The position numbers and the translations under genes were made by a program. Source: Nocardioides anomalus (GTDB lineage Bacteria > Actinomycetota > Actinomycetes > Propionibacteriales > Nocardioidaceae). From it: 64,000 bases of DNA. The stretch covers positions 4,092,001-4,156,000 of the forward strand of contig NZ_CP049257.1 of NCBI RefSeq assembly GCF_011046535.1, read 5' to 3'. Shown piece by piece: positions 37,340 to 46,445 of this stretch. The notes under the pieces were generated by a model. That model saw nothing but the letters and a program-made list of their open reading frames with translations, did not search any database and had not been told where the DNA came from. The number at the start of each line of letters is the position of its first letter. The stretch's first letter is position 1.

Positions 37340-38481
37340 GCCAGTCGCTGAACCTGACCAAGCCCCTCCAGGACGCCATCGCCGAGGCCGAGGAGCTGAT
37401 CGCCAACGCGCCCTTCATCGCGACCGAGGCCGACCGGCTGGAGGGCTACGACTACCTCGCCGGCCGGATCCGGATGGCGGTGCAGATGGCCTTCGACTAC
37501 GACCTCGACCACCCCCTGTTCGTGAACCCGACCCACCAGTTCAGCCGCCAGGGGCTCGACAACCCCGACGCGATCTACTTCAACGCATTCCTGCGCGAGG
37601 GCGTGGAGTACGTCGTGCGCGGACGCCGAGGCACCACGGCCGACCTGTCCTTCCAGGTCATGGGCGGCACCTACTCCGCCGACTCCGCGGCCACCTCGCT
37701 GATGGCCTTCGACGACCGCGAGCTCGAGGTCGGCCCCGACGGCCGCTTCGAGTTCTCCTACGTCGCCGAGCCCGGCGCCAAGACCATGATCGTGCGCGAG
37801 GTCTTCAACGACTGGGACACCGAGGAGCGCGGCACGCTCACCATCGAGCGCCCCGACACGCTCGGCCGCCCGGCCGCGCCGTACTCTCGGGAGCGGCTGG
37901 CCAAGCAGTACGAGGTGGCCGCCCGTTCCCTGGTCGGCTCGATCCAGACCTGGTTCGCCTTCCCCCACTTCTTCCAGTACAAGGAGCCGGTCAACACCCT
38001 CACCGCGCCGCGGTCGACCCCCGGCGGCCTGGCGTCGCAGCGCTCGAGCATCGGCCACTACGAGCTGGCCGACGACCACGCCATGGTCATCTCGGTGCCG
38101 CGCTGCGACGACTGCGCCTACCAGGCCGTGCAGGTCGGCTCGGACTGGTACGCCTCCACCGACTACGAGACCCACCAGACCTCGCTGACCAAGGCCCAGG
38201 CCGTCACCGACCCCGACGGCGTCATGCGCTTCGTGGTCTCCGCCCAGGACCCGGGCACCGCCAACTGGCTGGAGACGACCGGGCACCGCACCGGCGCCCT
38301 CATGCTGCGCTGGCAGCGCCTCGAGCGCGACCTCACCGCCGCCGACGGCCCGACCGTGGAGGTCGTCCCGTTCGACTCCGTCCTCGACGCGCTGCCGCAC
38401 CACGTGCCGATCACGCCCGAGGAGTACGCCGCCCGCATCGCCGCACGCCAGCGCTCGGTCGCGCGCCGGATGATCTCCTGA
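37336..38481 (+). CDS. DUF1214 domain protein
   Basis: A 381-residue soluble protein. The C-terminal third shows the DUF1214 pattern (CAYQAVQVGSDWYASTDYETHQTSLTKAQAV, in part, then GVMRFVVSAQDPGTANWLETTGH). The N-terminal part has DYLAGRIRMAVQMAFDYDLDHPLF and a beta-rich middle. DUF1214 proteins are often annotated near lipid or sterol genes, but no reaction has been established to my knowledge. Translationally coupled to the LLM oxidoreductase. Followed by 66 bp and the convergent ligase-TetR gene. Confidence 0.75.
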   Translation: MSQSLNLTKPLQDAIAEAEELIANAPFIATEADRLEGYDYLAGRIRMAVQMAFDYDLDHPLFVNPTHQFSRQGLDNPDAIYFNAFLREGVEYVVRGRRGTTADLSFQVMGGTYSADSAATSLMAFDDRELEVGPDGRFEFSYVAEPGAKTMIVREVFNDWDTEERGTLTIERPDTLGRPAAPYSRERLAKQYEVAARSLVGSIQTWFAFPHFFQYKEPVNTLTAPRSTPGGLASQRSSIGHYELADDHAMVISVPRCDDCAYQAVQVGSDWYASTDYETHQTSLTKAQAVTDPDGVMRFVVSAQDPGTANWLETTGHRTGALMLRWQRLERDLTAADGPTVEVVPFDSVLDALPHHVPITPEEYAARIAARQRSVARRMIS

Positions 38482-38547
38482 CGCCCGGCGCGACCCGGAG
38501 GCCGCAGCGCCGTGACCAGCACGCGGGCCCAGCGCGCCGGTCAGGAG

Positions 38548-41151
38548 TCAGCGCACTCCCACGATGGCCTCAGCGATGGACAGGTAGCGGTCGAGCAGAG
38601 GGTCGAAGCTGAGGGGTGCCTCGGGGCGGTACCACGTGGCCACGCCCGCGCACAGCGAGGCGATGGCCCGCCCGGCGTCACGGGGGTAGGGGGTGTCGAA
38701 GACACCGGTCGCCACCCCGCGCTCGATGACGTCGTCCAGCATCGCCTGCAGCTCGTCGCGACGCTCGACGTACTTGCGCCGGTTGCCGGGGTCGAGGCTG
38801 CGCAGCTCGCTCGTGGAGACGATCGCGCCCTTGCGGCGGTAGACGTGGAACAGCAGCATCGACGAGACGAGAGCGTCGAACTGTGCGCGCGGCTCGTCGT
38901 CGGCCTCGGCCACCGCGACGCGGCTGCGCTCGATCAGCTCGTCGACGACGACCATCATCAGGTCCAGCAGGATGTCCTGCTTCGACTTGTAGTGGTGGTA
39001 GATCCCCGGGACCGAGAGGCCCGAGCGGTCCGCGAGCTGGCGCGTCGTCGTCCCGTGGTAGCCCTTCTCCGCGAAGACGTCGAGGGCCGCGCTCAGCACT
39101 CGTGGCAGCTCCTGCTCGTGGTAGATCCGCCAGTCCTGGTAGGTGCCCGACGACGCGACCGTGGCGGACGCGTCCGCGCCACCGTTGCGCTCGTGGGCGA
39201 AGTCGATGAGCCACTTCAGCGCATCGACGTCGTCGACCGCGCCCATGCTGGCGACCCGCTGGGGCGCGGCGCCCTGCAGGATGCGCTTCACCGGGACCTC
39301 GAGCCGCTTCCCGGTCCGGGTGTGCGGCAGGCTCGGGACCACGATGACCTCGTCGGGCACGTGCCGCGGCGAGGTGCGGCCAGCGATGGTCTCGACGATC
39401 CGGGCCCGCAGCAGCTCCTCGTCGCCGTCGGTGTCGGCGACGACGAACAGCGGCATCCAGTAGCCGCCCTCCGCCAGCTCCACCCCGACGACGAGGCTGT
39501 CGGAGACCTCGGGCAGGGACTCGACTGCCTCGTAGATCTCGGCGCTGCCGAGCCGTACGCCGTTGCGGTTGAGCGTGGAGTCGGTGCGCCCGTGGATGAT
39601 GACCGTGCCGCGCTCGGTGATGGTGATCGAGTCGCCGTGGCGCCACACACCCGGGAAGACGTCGAAGTAGGCGTCCCGGTAGCGCTCCCCCTCGGGGTCG
39701 TCCCAGAAGGCGATCGGCATCGACGGCATCGGACGGGTGATGACCATCTCGCCCGTGCCGCCGGGTGGGAGACGGTTGCCCTCCTCGTCCCAGGCCTCCA
39801 GGGCGACACCGAGCGCCGGCCCGCTGATCTCTCCGTCGTAGACCGGCAGGTTGGGAGCGCTCGCGACGAAGATGCCGACGATGTCGGTCCCTCCACTCAT
39901 CGAACCGAGCTGCAGATCGGCCCGTACGTGCTCCCGGACCCACTGGTTGCTGCTGGCGGGCAGGACCGAGCCCGTGACACCGATGAGCTCGAGCCCCGAC
40001 AGGTCGTGGTCGCGCCCCGGTTCGACGCCGTCTCGCGCGCACGCCTGGAGGTAGCCCGGGCTGGTCCCGAAGACGGTGACCCCCAGCTCCTCGACCACTC
40101 GCCACAGCTGCCCGGTGTCCGGGTAGGTGGGACTGCCGTCGAAGAGCACGATGGTCGCCCCGTGCAGCAGCCCGCAGACCTCGGCGTTCCACATCATCCA
40201 GTTGGGGGTGGTGAACCAGAAGAAGACGTCGCCCTCGCCCAGGTCCATGTGGAAGCCCGGCGAGACGAGCTGCTCGAGGAGGGCCCCGCCGTGGCCGTGC
40301 ACGATGCCCTTCGGGCGTCCGGTGGTGCCTGAGGTGAAGAGCACCCACAGCGGGTGGTCGAACGGCACCTCGACCGGGGCGGTGACCGGTCGACTGAAGT
40401 GCTGCACCTGCTCCCAGGTCAGGTCGTAGGGCGTCGCCTCGCTGCGCGCGACCCCACCCGTCTCGATGGACACGACCAGTGCGTCGACCGGCAGCAGGCT
40501 GCGCAGCTCCGCCATCGCCTCACGACGGTCGTGCCGCACCCCCTTGTAGAGGTAACCGGTGCCGGCGATGAGGACGGTCGGATCGAGCTGACCCAACCGG
40601 TCCATCGCTGCCGCCGGCGCGTAGTCCATGCCCGCCTGGGACCACACGGCACCCAGGGTGGCCGCCGCGAGGAAGGCCACCACCCCCTCGATGCAGTTCG
40701 GCAGGTAGGCGACGACCCGGTCGCCCTGGCCGACACCGCGGTCGGCGAGCGCACCCGCGACGCAGGCGACCTGCTCCCGGAGCTGACCGAAGGTGATCGA
40801 CTCGCGGTGGCCGTCGTCGCGCACGAGGACGATCGCATCCCGCTCCGCCGCACCGTGCTTGAGCATCTCCCGTGCGAAGTTCATCGACGCGCCGTGGAAC
40901 CAGCGCGCTCCTGGCATCTCGCGCCCGGAGAGGACCTCGGTCGCACCGGCGCCGAAGTCGACGCCGAAGTAGTGCGCGACCGCCTCCCAGAACTGTGCGG
41001 GCTCGGCGGCCGACCAAGCGTGCAGCTCGCGGTAGTCGCGCGGGTCGTCGAGGGTGACGATGCCCTGCGTCCCGAGCCAACGAGCGAAGTCCACCACCCG
41101 GGAGCCGTCGATCTGCGCCGCTGTCGGCACCCATCCGGCCTCGACGGTCAT
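38548..41151 (-). CDS. acetoacetyl-CoA synthetase-like ligase fused to a TetR regulator
   Basis: An uninterrupted 867-residue frame. Residues 1-660 are an ANL-superfamily ligase of the acetoacetate--CoA ligase type: N-terminal FARWLGTQG, FHGASMNFAREML, the AMP-binding loop LFTSGTTGRPKGIVHGHGG, HGRTDSTLNRNGVRLG, and catalytic Lys in LPHTRTGKRLEVPVK. After the normal ligase end (ALKWLIDFAHER) and a 25-residue linker comes a whole TetR protein: PRVLSAALDVFAEKGYHG, HTH LADRSGLSVPGIYHHYKSK, then an all-helical ligand domain. ATG at 41151 has GGGGAGG 7 nt upstream. An internal GTG at 39099 with AGGAG 9 nt before it could also give free TetR. Last gene of the importer operon. Confidence 0.85.
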   Translation of the reverse strand: MTVEAGWVPTAAQIDGSRVVDFARWLGTQGIVTLDDPRDYRELHAWSAAEPAQFWEAVAHYFGVDFGAGATEVLSGREMPGARWFHGASMNFAREMLKHGAAERDAIVLVRDDGHRESITFGQLREQVACVAGALADRGVGQGDRVVAYLPNCIEGVVAFLAAATLGAVWSQAGMDYAPAAAMDRLGQLDPTVLIAGTGYLYKGVRHDRREAMAELRSLLPVDALVVSIETGGVARSEATPYDLTWEQVQHFSRPVTAPVEVPFDHPLWVLFTSGTTGRPKGIVHGHGGALLEQLVSPGFHMDLGEGDVFFWFTTPNWMMWNAEVCGLLHGATIVLFDGSPTYPDTGQLWRVVEELGVTVFGTSPGYLQACARDGVEPGRDHDLSGLELIGVTGSVLPASSNQWVREHVRADLQLGSMSGGTDIVGIFVASAPNLPVYDGEISGPALGVALEAWDEEGNRLPPGGTGEMVITRPMPSMPIAFWDDPEGERYRDAYFDVFPGVWRHGDSITITERGTVIIHGRTDSTLNRNGVRLGSAEIYEAVESLPEVSDSLVVGVELAEGGYWMPLFVVADTDGDEELLRARIVETIAGRTSPRHVPDEVIVVPSLPHTRTGKRLEVPVKRILQGAAPQRVASMGAVDDVDALKWLIDFAHERNGGADASATVASSGTYQDWRIYHEQELPRVLSAALDVFAEKGYHGTTTRQLADRSGLSVPGIYHHYKSKQDILLDLMMVVVDELIERSRVAVAEADDEPRAQFDALVSSMLLFHVYRRKGAIVSTSELRSLDPGNRRKYVERRDELQAMLDDVIERGVATGVFDTPYPRDAGRAIASLCAGVATWYRPEAPLSFDPLLDRYLSIAEAIVGVR

Positions 41152-41195
41152 GTCCGTACCTCCCCGTTCACTCACGCGGGACGTCGTCTCAGAGG

Positions 41196-42410
41196 TCATC
41201 GGCGGTTGGGCAGCAACGATCCGCGGGTGATCACGACATCGATCGCCACGGCCAGGATAAGGACTCCGCCGGTCGCGAAGCTCTGCACCTCGGTCGACAT
41301 GCCCAGCAGTTGCACGCCGTTGTTGATCGAGCCGATCACCAGCGCACCGAGCAGCGCCGCCCACACCGTCCCGCGGCCACCGAAGAGACTGGCGCCGCCC
41401 ACGACGGCCGCCGCGATCGCGTTGAGCATCAGCGGACCTCCGCCCGAGGAGTTGGACACGGCCAGGAGCCGCGAGGCTTCCACCACGCCGGCCACGGCGG
41501 AGCACGCGCCGAGCACCAGGAACGAGTAGACGACCATGCGCGCGACAGGGATGCCCGCACGCTGCGCGGCCTCGCGGTTCCCGCCCACGGCGTAGAGGTG
41601 GCTGCCGTACCGGGTCTGGGTGGTGAAGTAGGACCCGACGAGGAGCATGCTGACGAGGATCAGCACGGGTAGCGGGAGGCCTCGGTCCTGGGTCAGGACG
41701 ACCACCACGCCGAAGATGACGACCCCGCTGACCAGGGCCGACACACCGACCGAGACCAGCGCGGTCGGGGCCGCCGCGGTGCCACGCGCCCGGTGCCGGG
41801 AGAGGCGGACCGCACAGAACACCAGCCACCCGGCGGCGGCGAGCGCGAGGCTCCAGCCGGCCGGGATGCGGGTGGAGGCGATCTCGGCGAAGTCGGTCCC
41901 ACCGACGTTGATGGTGAACTCGGGTGGGAGCACCACCAGCAGCAGTCCCTGCAGCACCACCATGCCGCCGAGCGTGACGATCAGGGACGGGACCCCGAAG
42001 ACGATGACCAGCGCCTCGACGAAGACGAAGAGCAGCCCCACGACCACGCCACCGAGCACCGCGAGCCAGAGGGGCCACTCGCTCTTGACCGCGAGCTGGG
42101 CGGTCACCGTCGCAGCCACGCCGGAGAGCATCGCGGAGGACAGGTCGATCTCACCCACCAGCAGCACGAAGACGACGCCCAGCGCGAGGATCGCGGTGGT
42201 GACGATCTGCAGGGAGAGGTTGGTGATGTTGGCCGAGGTCAGGTAGGCCGAGTTCTGGGAGTAGAAGTAGAGCCAGATGAGCGCCAGGACGATCAGGACG
42301 GGGATGCTCCGGTAGGGGCCGCTGAAGCCGCCGGCGATGCGCGAGCGCAGCGGCGTGGACGGCTGACCTGGCGCGGCGGCCGCAGTGACGGGAGACTGGT
42401 CGACGCTCAT
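41196..42410 (-). CDS. ribose/xylose-type ABC transporter permease
   Basis: A 404-residue BPD_transp_2 permease with about ten or more membrane segments, like XylH. Typical segments are LALGVVFVLLVGEIDLSSAM, VVGLLFVFVEALVIVFGVPSLIVTLGG (in part), RYGSHLYAVGGNREAAQRAGI and NAIAAAVVGGASLFGGRGTVW. It overlaps the ATPase gene by 4 nt (ATGA). With its ATPase and binding protein it forms a CUT2-like importer; neighbours suggest the cargo may not be a sugar. Stops 44 nt before the ligase-TetR start. Confidence 0.88.
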   Translation of the reverse strand: MSVDQSPVTAAAAPGQPSTPLRSRIAGGFSGPYRSIPVLIVLALIWLYFYSQNSAYLTSANITNLSLQIVTTAILALGVVFVLLVGEIDLSSAMLSGVAATVTAQLAVKSEWPLWLAVLGGVVVGLLFVFVEALVIVFGVPSLIVTLGGMVVLQGLLLVVLPPEFTINVGGTDFAEIASTRIPAGWSLALAAAGWLVFCAVRLSRHRARGTAAAPTALVSVGVSALVSGVVIFGVVVVLTQDRGLPLPVLILVSMLLVGSYFTTQTRYGSHLYAVGGNREAAQRAGIPVARMVVYSFLVLGACSAVAGVVEASRLLAVSNSSGGGPLMLNAIAAAVVGGASLFGGRGTVWAALLGALVIGSINNGVQLLGMSTEVQSFATGGVLILAVAIDVVITRGSLLPNRR

Positions 42411-43219
42411 CGGTTCCCTCCGGGGTTCGGGGAGGACTCGTCGGCTCCGGTGATCGCGGCGACCAGGTCGCCCGAACCGTAGTGGCCGCGCCGGAACTCG
42501 GCGACCTTGGAGCCCAACCGCATGACGACCACGCGGTCGGCGACCTCCTGGATGTCTTTGAGGTCGTGCGAGATCACCAGCACACCTCTGTCCTGCGCCC
42601 GCAGTCGCACGATCAACTCGAGCACCTCCGCGCGTTGGGACACGCCGAGCGCGGCCGTCGGCTCGTCGAGGAGCACCAGGCTGGGGTCGGAGACCAGAGC
42701 GCGGGCGATGGCGATGCCCTGCCGCTGACCACCCGACAAGCCCCCCACGGGCGCGCTCAGGGACCGGACCTTGACCGACAGGCTGTCGAGCAGCGCCCGG
42801 GCCTGCGTCTCCATGCGGTGCCGGTCGAGTGGGCGACCGCGCAGGACGCTGCCCGCGAGCTCCTGGCCCAGGAAGAGGTTGCGGACCGCGTCCAGGTTGT
42901 CGCAGAGCGAGAGGTCTTGGTACACGGTGTGGATCCCGGCCGCCTGGGCTCCCCGCGGCGTCTCGAGACGGACCGCCTCGCCTCGCACCCGCAGCTCGCC
43001 GGTGTCGGGGTGCTCCACCCCCGAGATGACCTTGACCAGGGTCGACTTGCCGGCGCCGTTGTCGCCGACCAGCCCGACCACCTCGCCCCGGAAGAGCTCG
43101 AGGTCGACCTCGTGGAGCGCCCGGACGCCGCCGAAGTACTTCGAGATGCCGTGCAGCTCGAGCAGCGGCTCACGGCCGGTCGTGGGTGCGGCACCGGGGT
43201 CCGCGATGACCTCAGGCAT
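42407..43219 (-). CDS. ABC transporter ATP-binding protein (single-domain, CUT2-like)
   Basis: A 270-residue ATPase. Walker A is GDNGAGKSTLVK, the signature LSGGQRQGIAIARAL, Walker B SLVLLDEPTAALG, and the H-loop VISHDLKD. It has one nucleotide-binding domain, unlike the double-domain RbsA/XylG type, as in FrcA-like importers. ATG at 43219 is chosen because homology begins soon after and GGGGAGGG lies about 7 nt upstream. Coupled to the permease gene; separated from the binding-protein gene by 91 bp containing a strong hairpin. Confidence 0.9.
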   Translation of the reverse strand: MPEVIADPGAAPTTGREPLLELHGISKYFGGVRALHEVDLELFRGEVVGLVGDNGAGKSTLVKVISGVEHPDTGELRVRGEAVRLETPRGAQAAGIHTVYQDLSLCDNLDAVRNLFLGQELAGSVLRGRPLDRHRMETQARALLDSLSVKVRSLSAPVGGLSGGQRQGIAIARALVSDPSLVLLDEPTAALGVSQRAEVLELIVRLRAQDRGVLVISHDLKDIQEVADRVVVMRLGSKVAEFRRGHYGSGDLVAAITGADESSPNPGGNR

Positions 43220-43269
43220 GGGTGTTCCCTCCCCTGGCTGGATGGCAGTCGTGCGTCGAGCCGGTGCGC

Positions 43270-43297
43270 GGGGTGGCCGCCGTCGGGCGGCCACCCC
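43270..43297. terminator. 12-bp perfect hairpin after the binding-protein gene
   Basis: GGGGTGGCCGCC, loop GTCG, GGCGGCCACCCC. It sits between the binding-protein stop and the ATPase start. Hairpins here commonly stop part of the transcription or protect the binding-protein mRNA, giving more binding protein than transporter. Confidence 0.6.
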
Positions 43298-43310
43298 GGA
43301 CCGTGACGGG

Positions 43311-44462
43311 TCAGCCCGCCTTCTCCTGGCACGTGGGGGTGTCGGCGGCCGGGCCACCGTCGCAGATCTGCTCCCACGTGAAGATGCCGAGGTCGACGGC
43401 CTGCTGCACGACCTCGCCCGGGTCCTTCCCCTCCTCGAGGTGGATGAGAGTGGTGTCGAGCTTGGCCGTCGGGATGTCGTCAGAGCCGTTGTTCACGGTG
43501 TCCGCCACGAGGTCCGACGGCGGGTCGTCGCCGTTGATCGCGGCCACGGTGATCTTCGCGGCGGCCTCGGCCTCGACCGAGAACGCCTTGAGCACATCGT
43601 CCTGCTGCTCGCCCGTGAGCATGTACTGCAGGCCGGTGAGCTCGGGGTTCTGGCCGCCGTACACCGGGATCTGAACGTCCTTGGCCCGGAGCGCAGCGAT
43701 GATGCCGGAGGCGTTGCCGTCGTAGAAGCCGAGGAAGACGTCGACGTCGCCCTGGGTCTTGGTCAGGCACTGGTCGGCGGCCTGCTGAGCGTTGTCCGGC
43801 GCCCAGTCCTTGATGTAGTCCTCGCAGACCACGTTGAGGGTGCCGTCGTCGATCATCGGCTGCAGGACCTCGTCCTGACCGCGCAGCATCTCGGTCGTGT
43901 AGACGTCACCCTTGTTGCCGTACTGGCGGGCCACGTCGACCGGCCCGTCGCCGAAGGCGCCGGCCTCGACCTGGCTCTGGAAGTACTCACCCTGCTGCAC
44001 ACCGACCTTGTAGGGGTCGAAGATGACCTGGGCGTACATCGGCCCGTTGAGCGGAGGGTTCTCATAGCCGATCACGGGGACCCCGGCACCGTCCGCGGCC
44101 TGGAGGATGGCGGCGCTCGTGTTGGGGTCGGCGGCCACGACGACCAGGGCCTTGGCCCCCGCCGCGATCGCGGAGTTCGCCTGCGAGAGCTGGTTCGCGG
44201 AGTCACCGCCGCCGTTGACGAACTTGACCTCGATGTCCGGGTCGAGCGACTCCAGCGCCTTGGCGAAGTCCGGCCCGTCCTGCTCGATGTAACGGGTCGG
44301 CGTCGTGTTCGGTGCCATGAAGTAGACGAGCTTCTTCCCACCGCCCGACGACGCGTCGTTGCCCGAGTCCCCATCCCCACCGCATGCGCTCGCCACCAGG
44401 CTGAGCCCGCAGAGGAGCGCGATGCCGAGGCCCGCTCTCTTCCTCTTGGTGCTGACTTGCAT
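43311..44462 (-). CDS. periplasmic-type substrate-binding lipoprotein
   Basis: A 383-residue lipoprotein of the peripla_BP_4 (ribose/xylose-binding) family. The signal peptide ends in the lipobox VASAC followed by GGDGDSG. The core shows NSAIAAGAKALVVVAADPN, VPVIGYENPPLNGP, GDVDVFLGFYDGNASGIIAALRAK (in part) and QIPVYGGQNPELTGLQYMLTG. Start ATG at 44462 has a strong AAAGGAGAG. It should capture the substrate outside the membrane for the permease/ATPase that follow. Ligand unknown. Confidence 0.9.
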   Translation of the reverse strand: MQVSTKRKRAGLGIALLCGLSLVASACGGDGDSGNDASSGGGKKLVYFMAPNTTPTRYIEQDGPDFAKALESLDPDIEVKFVNGGGDSANQLSQANSAIAAGAKALVVVAADPNTSAAILQAADGAGVPVIGYENPPLNGPMYAQVIFDPYKVGVQQGEYFQSQVEAGAFGDGPVDVARQYGNKGDVYTTEMLRGQDEVLQPMIDDGTLNVVCEDYIKDWAPDNAQQAADQCLTKTQGDVDVFLGFYDGNASGIIAALRAKDVQIPVYGGQNPELTGLQYMLTGEQQDDVLKAFSVEAEAAAKITVAAINGDDPPSDLVADTVNNGSDDIPTAKLDTTLIHLEEGKDPGEVVQQAVDLGIFTWEQICDGGPAADTPTCQEKAG

Positions 44463-44547
44463 CTTCTCTCCTTTGCCGACGCACCCGGGCCTGGTGGACC
44501 GGGCGTGAGTGAGCGCTGGTGCCAGCCCTCCTCGGATGACCGTGAGC

Positions 44548-44571
44548 GAACGGCGCGGGGTCGCGCCGTTC
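44548..44571. terminator. 9-bp hairpin between monooxygenase and binding-protein genes
   Basis: GAACGGCGC, 6-nt loop, GCGCCGTTC in the 166-bp gap between the flavin monooxygenase and the binding-protein gene. Could be an attenuator, an internal terminator or an operator of a second promoter. Confidence 0.45.
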
Positions 44572-44628
44572 ACGGCCGGGGTGCAGAGTCCCGAGAAGAC
44601 CCGTGTGTGGTGTGGTGACGCCCGAGCG

Positions 44629-46401
44629 TCAGGTCAGTGAGATCCCGGCCTGGTCGGCTGCGATCTGCAGCGCCAGGTGCTTGGAGTAGACGCGGACCCA
44701 CGCGAGCGGACCGCCCATGTACCAGAAGCCGGGGTGGCCGGTCCGGCGGTAGAGGCCTCCGATCTCACCGTCCTCGCCGATGCCGAGGACCAGCGGCAGC
44801 CGATCGGCCACCTGGTCCCCGAAGAGGCGTCGTGCGGTCTCACGCATGTTGGAGTAGCCGGTGGCGAGCACGACCAGGTCGGCCTCGAGCTCGCGACCGT
44901 CGGCGAGCCGGATCCCGGAATCGGTGAACTCCGCGAGCCCGGACCCCTGGGCGAGCGCGATGCTGCCGTTCGCGATGAGCCCTGAGGCGCCGACGTCGAT
45001 GTAGTAGCCACCGCCCTTCGCCAGGGCGAAGCCCATCAGACCGGTGCCGTCCGGCCCGTCGTTGAGCCTGAAGCCGACCGCCTCCAGCGAGGCCAGCAGG
45101 GCGGCGTCCTTCTCGGCTGTGTCCTTGACCCCCTGCTTCGCGCCCTCGAGCACGAGCGGCCAGGGATAGGCGCTGGCCAGCAGGTCGGAGTACTCCGTGG
45201 GCGGGCCGGACTCGGTGAAGTTGGCACCGAAGATCGCCGGGATGCCGTTCTCCTGGCTGATGATGTGGGTTGAGGAGCGCTGCACCAGCGTGACCTGGGC
45301 GCCTGCCTCGTGGAGGTCCTGGGCGATGTCGTGCCCGCTGTTGCAGGCGCCCACCACGATCGCCTTGCGCCCCGACCAGTCGCCGCCGGAGCCGTGGCGG
45401 CTCGAGTGGTAGACGGTGCCCTGGAACAGGTCCCGACCGGGGAAGTCGGGGACGTTGGGCTCACCCGCGGCACCGGTCGCCAGGACGACGTCGCGCGGGC
45501 TGAGCGTGCGCTCCCCTCCGGGGGTGTGCACGGTCAGCGTCCAGCGGTGTGCGTCCTCGTCGTAGGTCGCCTGCGTCATCTCAGCCGCACACCAGACGTT
45601 GAGCTCCATGGCCTGGGCGTAGAACTCGAACCAGTCGGCGATCTTGTCCTTCGCCGAGTAGATCGGCCACGACTGCGGGAAGGGCAGGTAGGGCAGGTGG
45701 TCGGCCCACACGGGGTCGTGGAGGACCAGGGAGTGGTACCGCTTGCGCCAGCCGTCGCCGACCCGCTCACTCTTCTCGAGGACCAGCGCGTCGACCCCCA
45801 TCAGCCGGAGGTTGGCGGCGAGCGCCAGACCGCCCTGCCCGGCGCCGAGGATGACCACGTCGGGATCTCGGTCGGCGTAGGCCAGCGACGCCTCGCGTTG
45901 GTCGCGCCAGTTGCGCTGGGTGGTCGCACCGACCTCGTGACGGGGCCCGGTCGGCCGTCGGGGACCGAGGGCACGCTCGTGGCCCTTCAGGTCCTCCATG
46001 CCCGTCATCACGGTCCAGGCTCGCCAGGCACCGTCCTCGTGCCGGATCCGCGCCACCCCACGGCACCACGACCGGGGGGTCTCGAAGGTGAAGAACCCCT
46101 CCACCGTGCCCGGGCCACCGTCCTCGGGGACGAACCGCGGGCCGAACTCGGTGACCAGAGCGACGTCACTGATCGCGGCGTTCACCAGGTGCGCGTCGAG
46201 CAGTCCAGCGATCCGCTCCGGGCCGTGGAAGGTCTCGAGGTCCCCACTCAGCGCCAGCAGGTCGCGCCACCAGCAGTCGCGGTCGACCAGGTCCAGCACC
46301 GCCGCGGTGTCTGCCGCAGCCAGGCCGTGGGCGAACCGCATGAGCCACTCCTCGAACGCCTCGCGCACGTCGTTCGGCGACGAGTCCACCCCCAGCGTCA
46401 C
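44629..46401 (-). CDS. flavin-containing monooxygenase with N-terminal SnoaL-like domain
   Basis: A 590-residue protein. Residues 1-150 form an NTF2/SnoaL-like domain (EEWLMRFAHGLAAADTAAVLDLV, in part, and RIRHEDGAWRAWTVMTGMEDL). The class B flavin monooxygenase core follows: FAD motif VVILGAGQGGLALAANL, FMO/BVMO-like FQGTVYHSSRHG, NADPH motif VVGACNSGHDIAQDL, and VLATGYSNM. Such enzymes insert oxygen into ketones or at heteroatoms using NADPH and O2. GTG at 46401 has GGAGGAG 5 nt upstream. First gene of the importer/ligase-TetR operon; a 24-bp palindrome lies 45 bp upstream. Confidence 0.87.
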   Translation of the reverse strand: MTLGVDSSPNDVREAFEEWLMRFAHGLAAADTAAVLDLVDRDCWWRDLLALSGDLETFHGPERIAGLLDAHLVNAAISDVALVTEFGPRFVPEDGGPGTVEGFFTFETPRSWCRGVARIRHEDGAWRAWTVMTGMEDLKGHERALGPRRPTGPRHEVGATTQRNWRDQREASLAYADRDPDVVILGAGQGGLALAANLRLMGVDALVLEKSERVGDGWRKRYHSLVLHDPVWADHLPYLPFPQSWPIYSAKDKIADWFEFYAQAMELNVWCAAEMTQATYDEDAHRWTLTVHTPGGERTLSPRDVVLATGAAGEPNVPDFPGRDLFQGTVYHSSRHGSGGDWSGRKAIVVGACNSGHDIAQDLHEAGAQVTLVQRSSTHIISQENGIPAIFGANFTESGPPTEYSDLLASAYPWPLVLEGAKQGVKDTAEKDAALLASLEAVGFRLNDGPDGTGLMGFALAKGGGYYIDVGASGLIANGSIALAQGSGLAEFTDSGIRLADGRELEADLVVLATGYSNMRETARRLFGDQVADRLPLVLGIGEDGEIGGLYRRTGHPGFWYMGGPLAWVRVYSKHLALQIAADQAGISLT

Positions 46402-46445
46402 GCCCGCTCCTCCATGTCCCGGTGCTTGGTCATTCCGTCCCCGGC

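Noticed and set aside
38548..39099. TetR as a separate gene rather than a fusion
   Set aside because: The frame is continuous from the ligase with no stop; the internal GTG at 39099 would remove part of the first TetR helix. Kept as a possible second product only.
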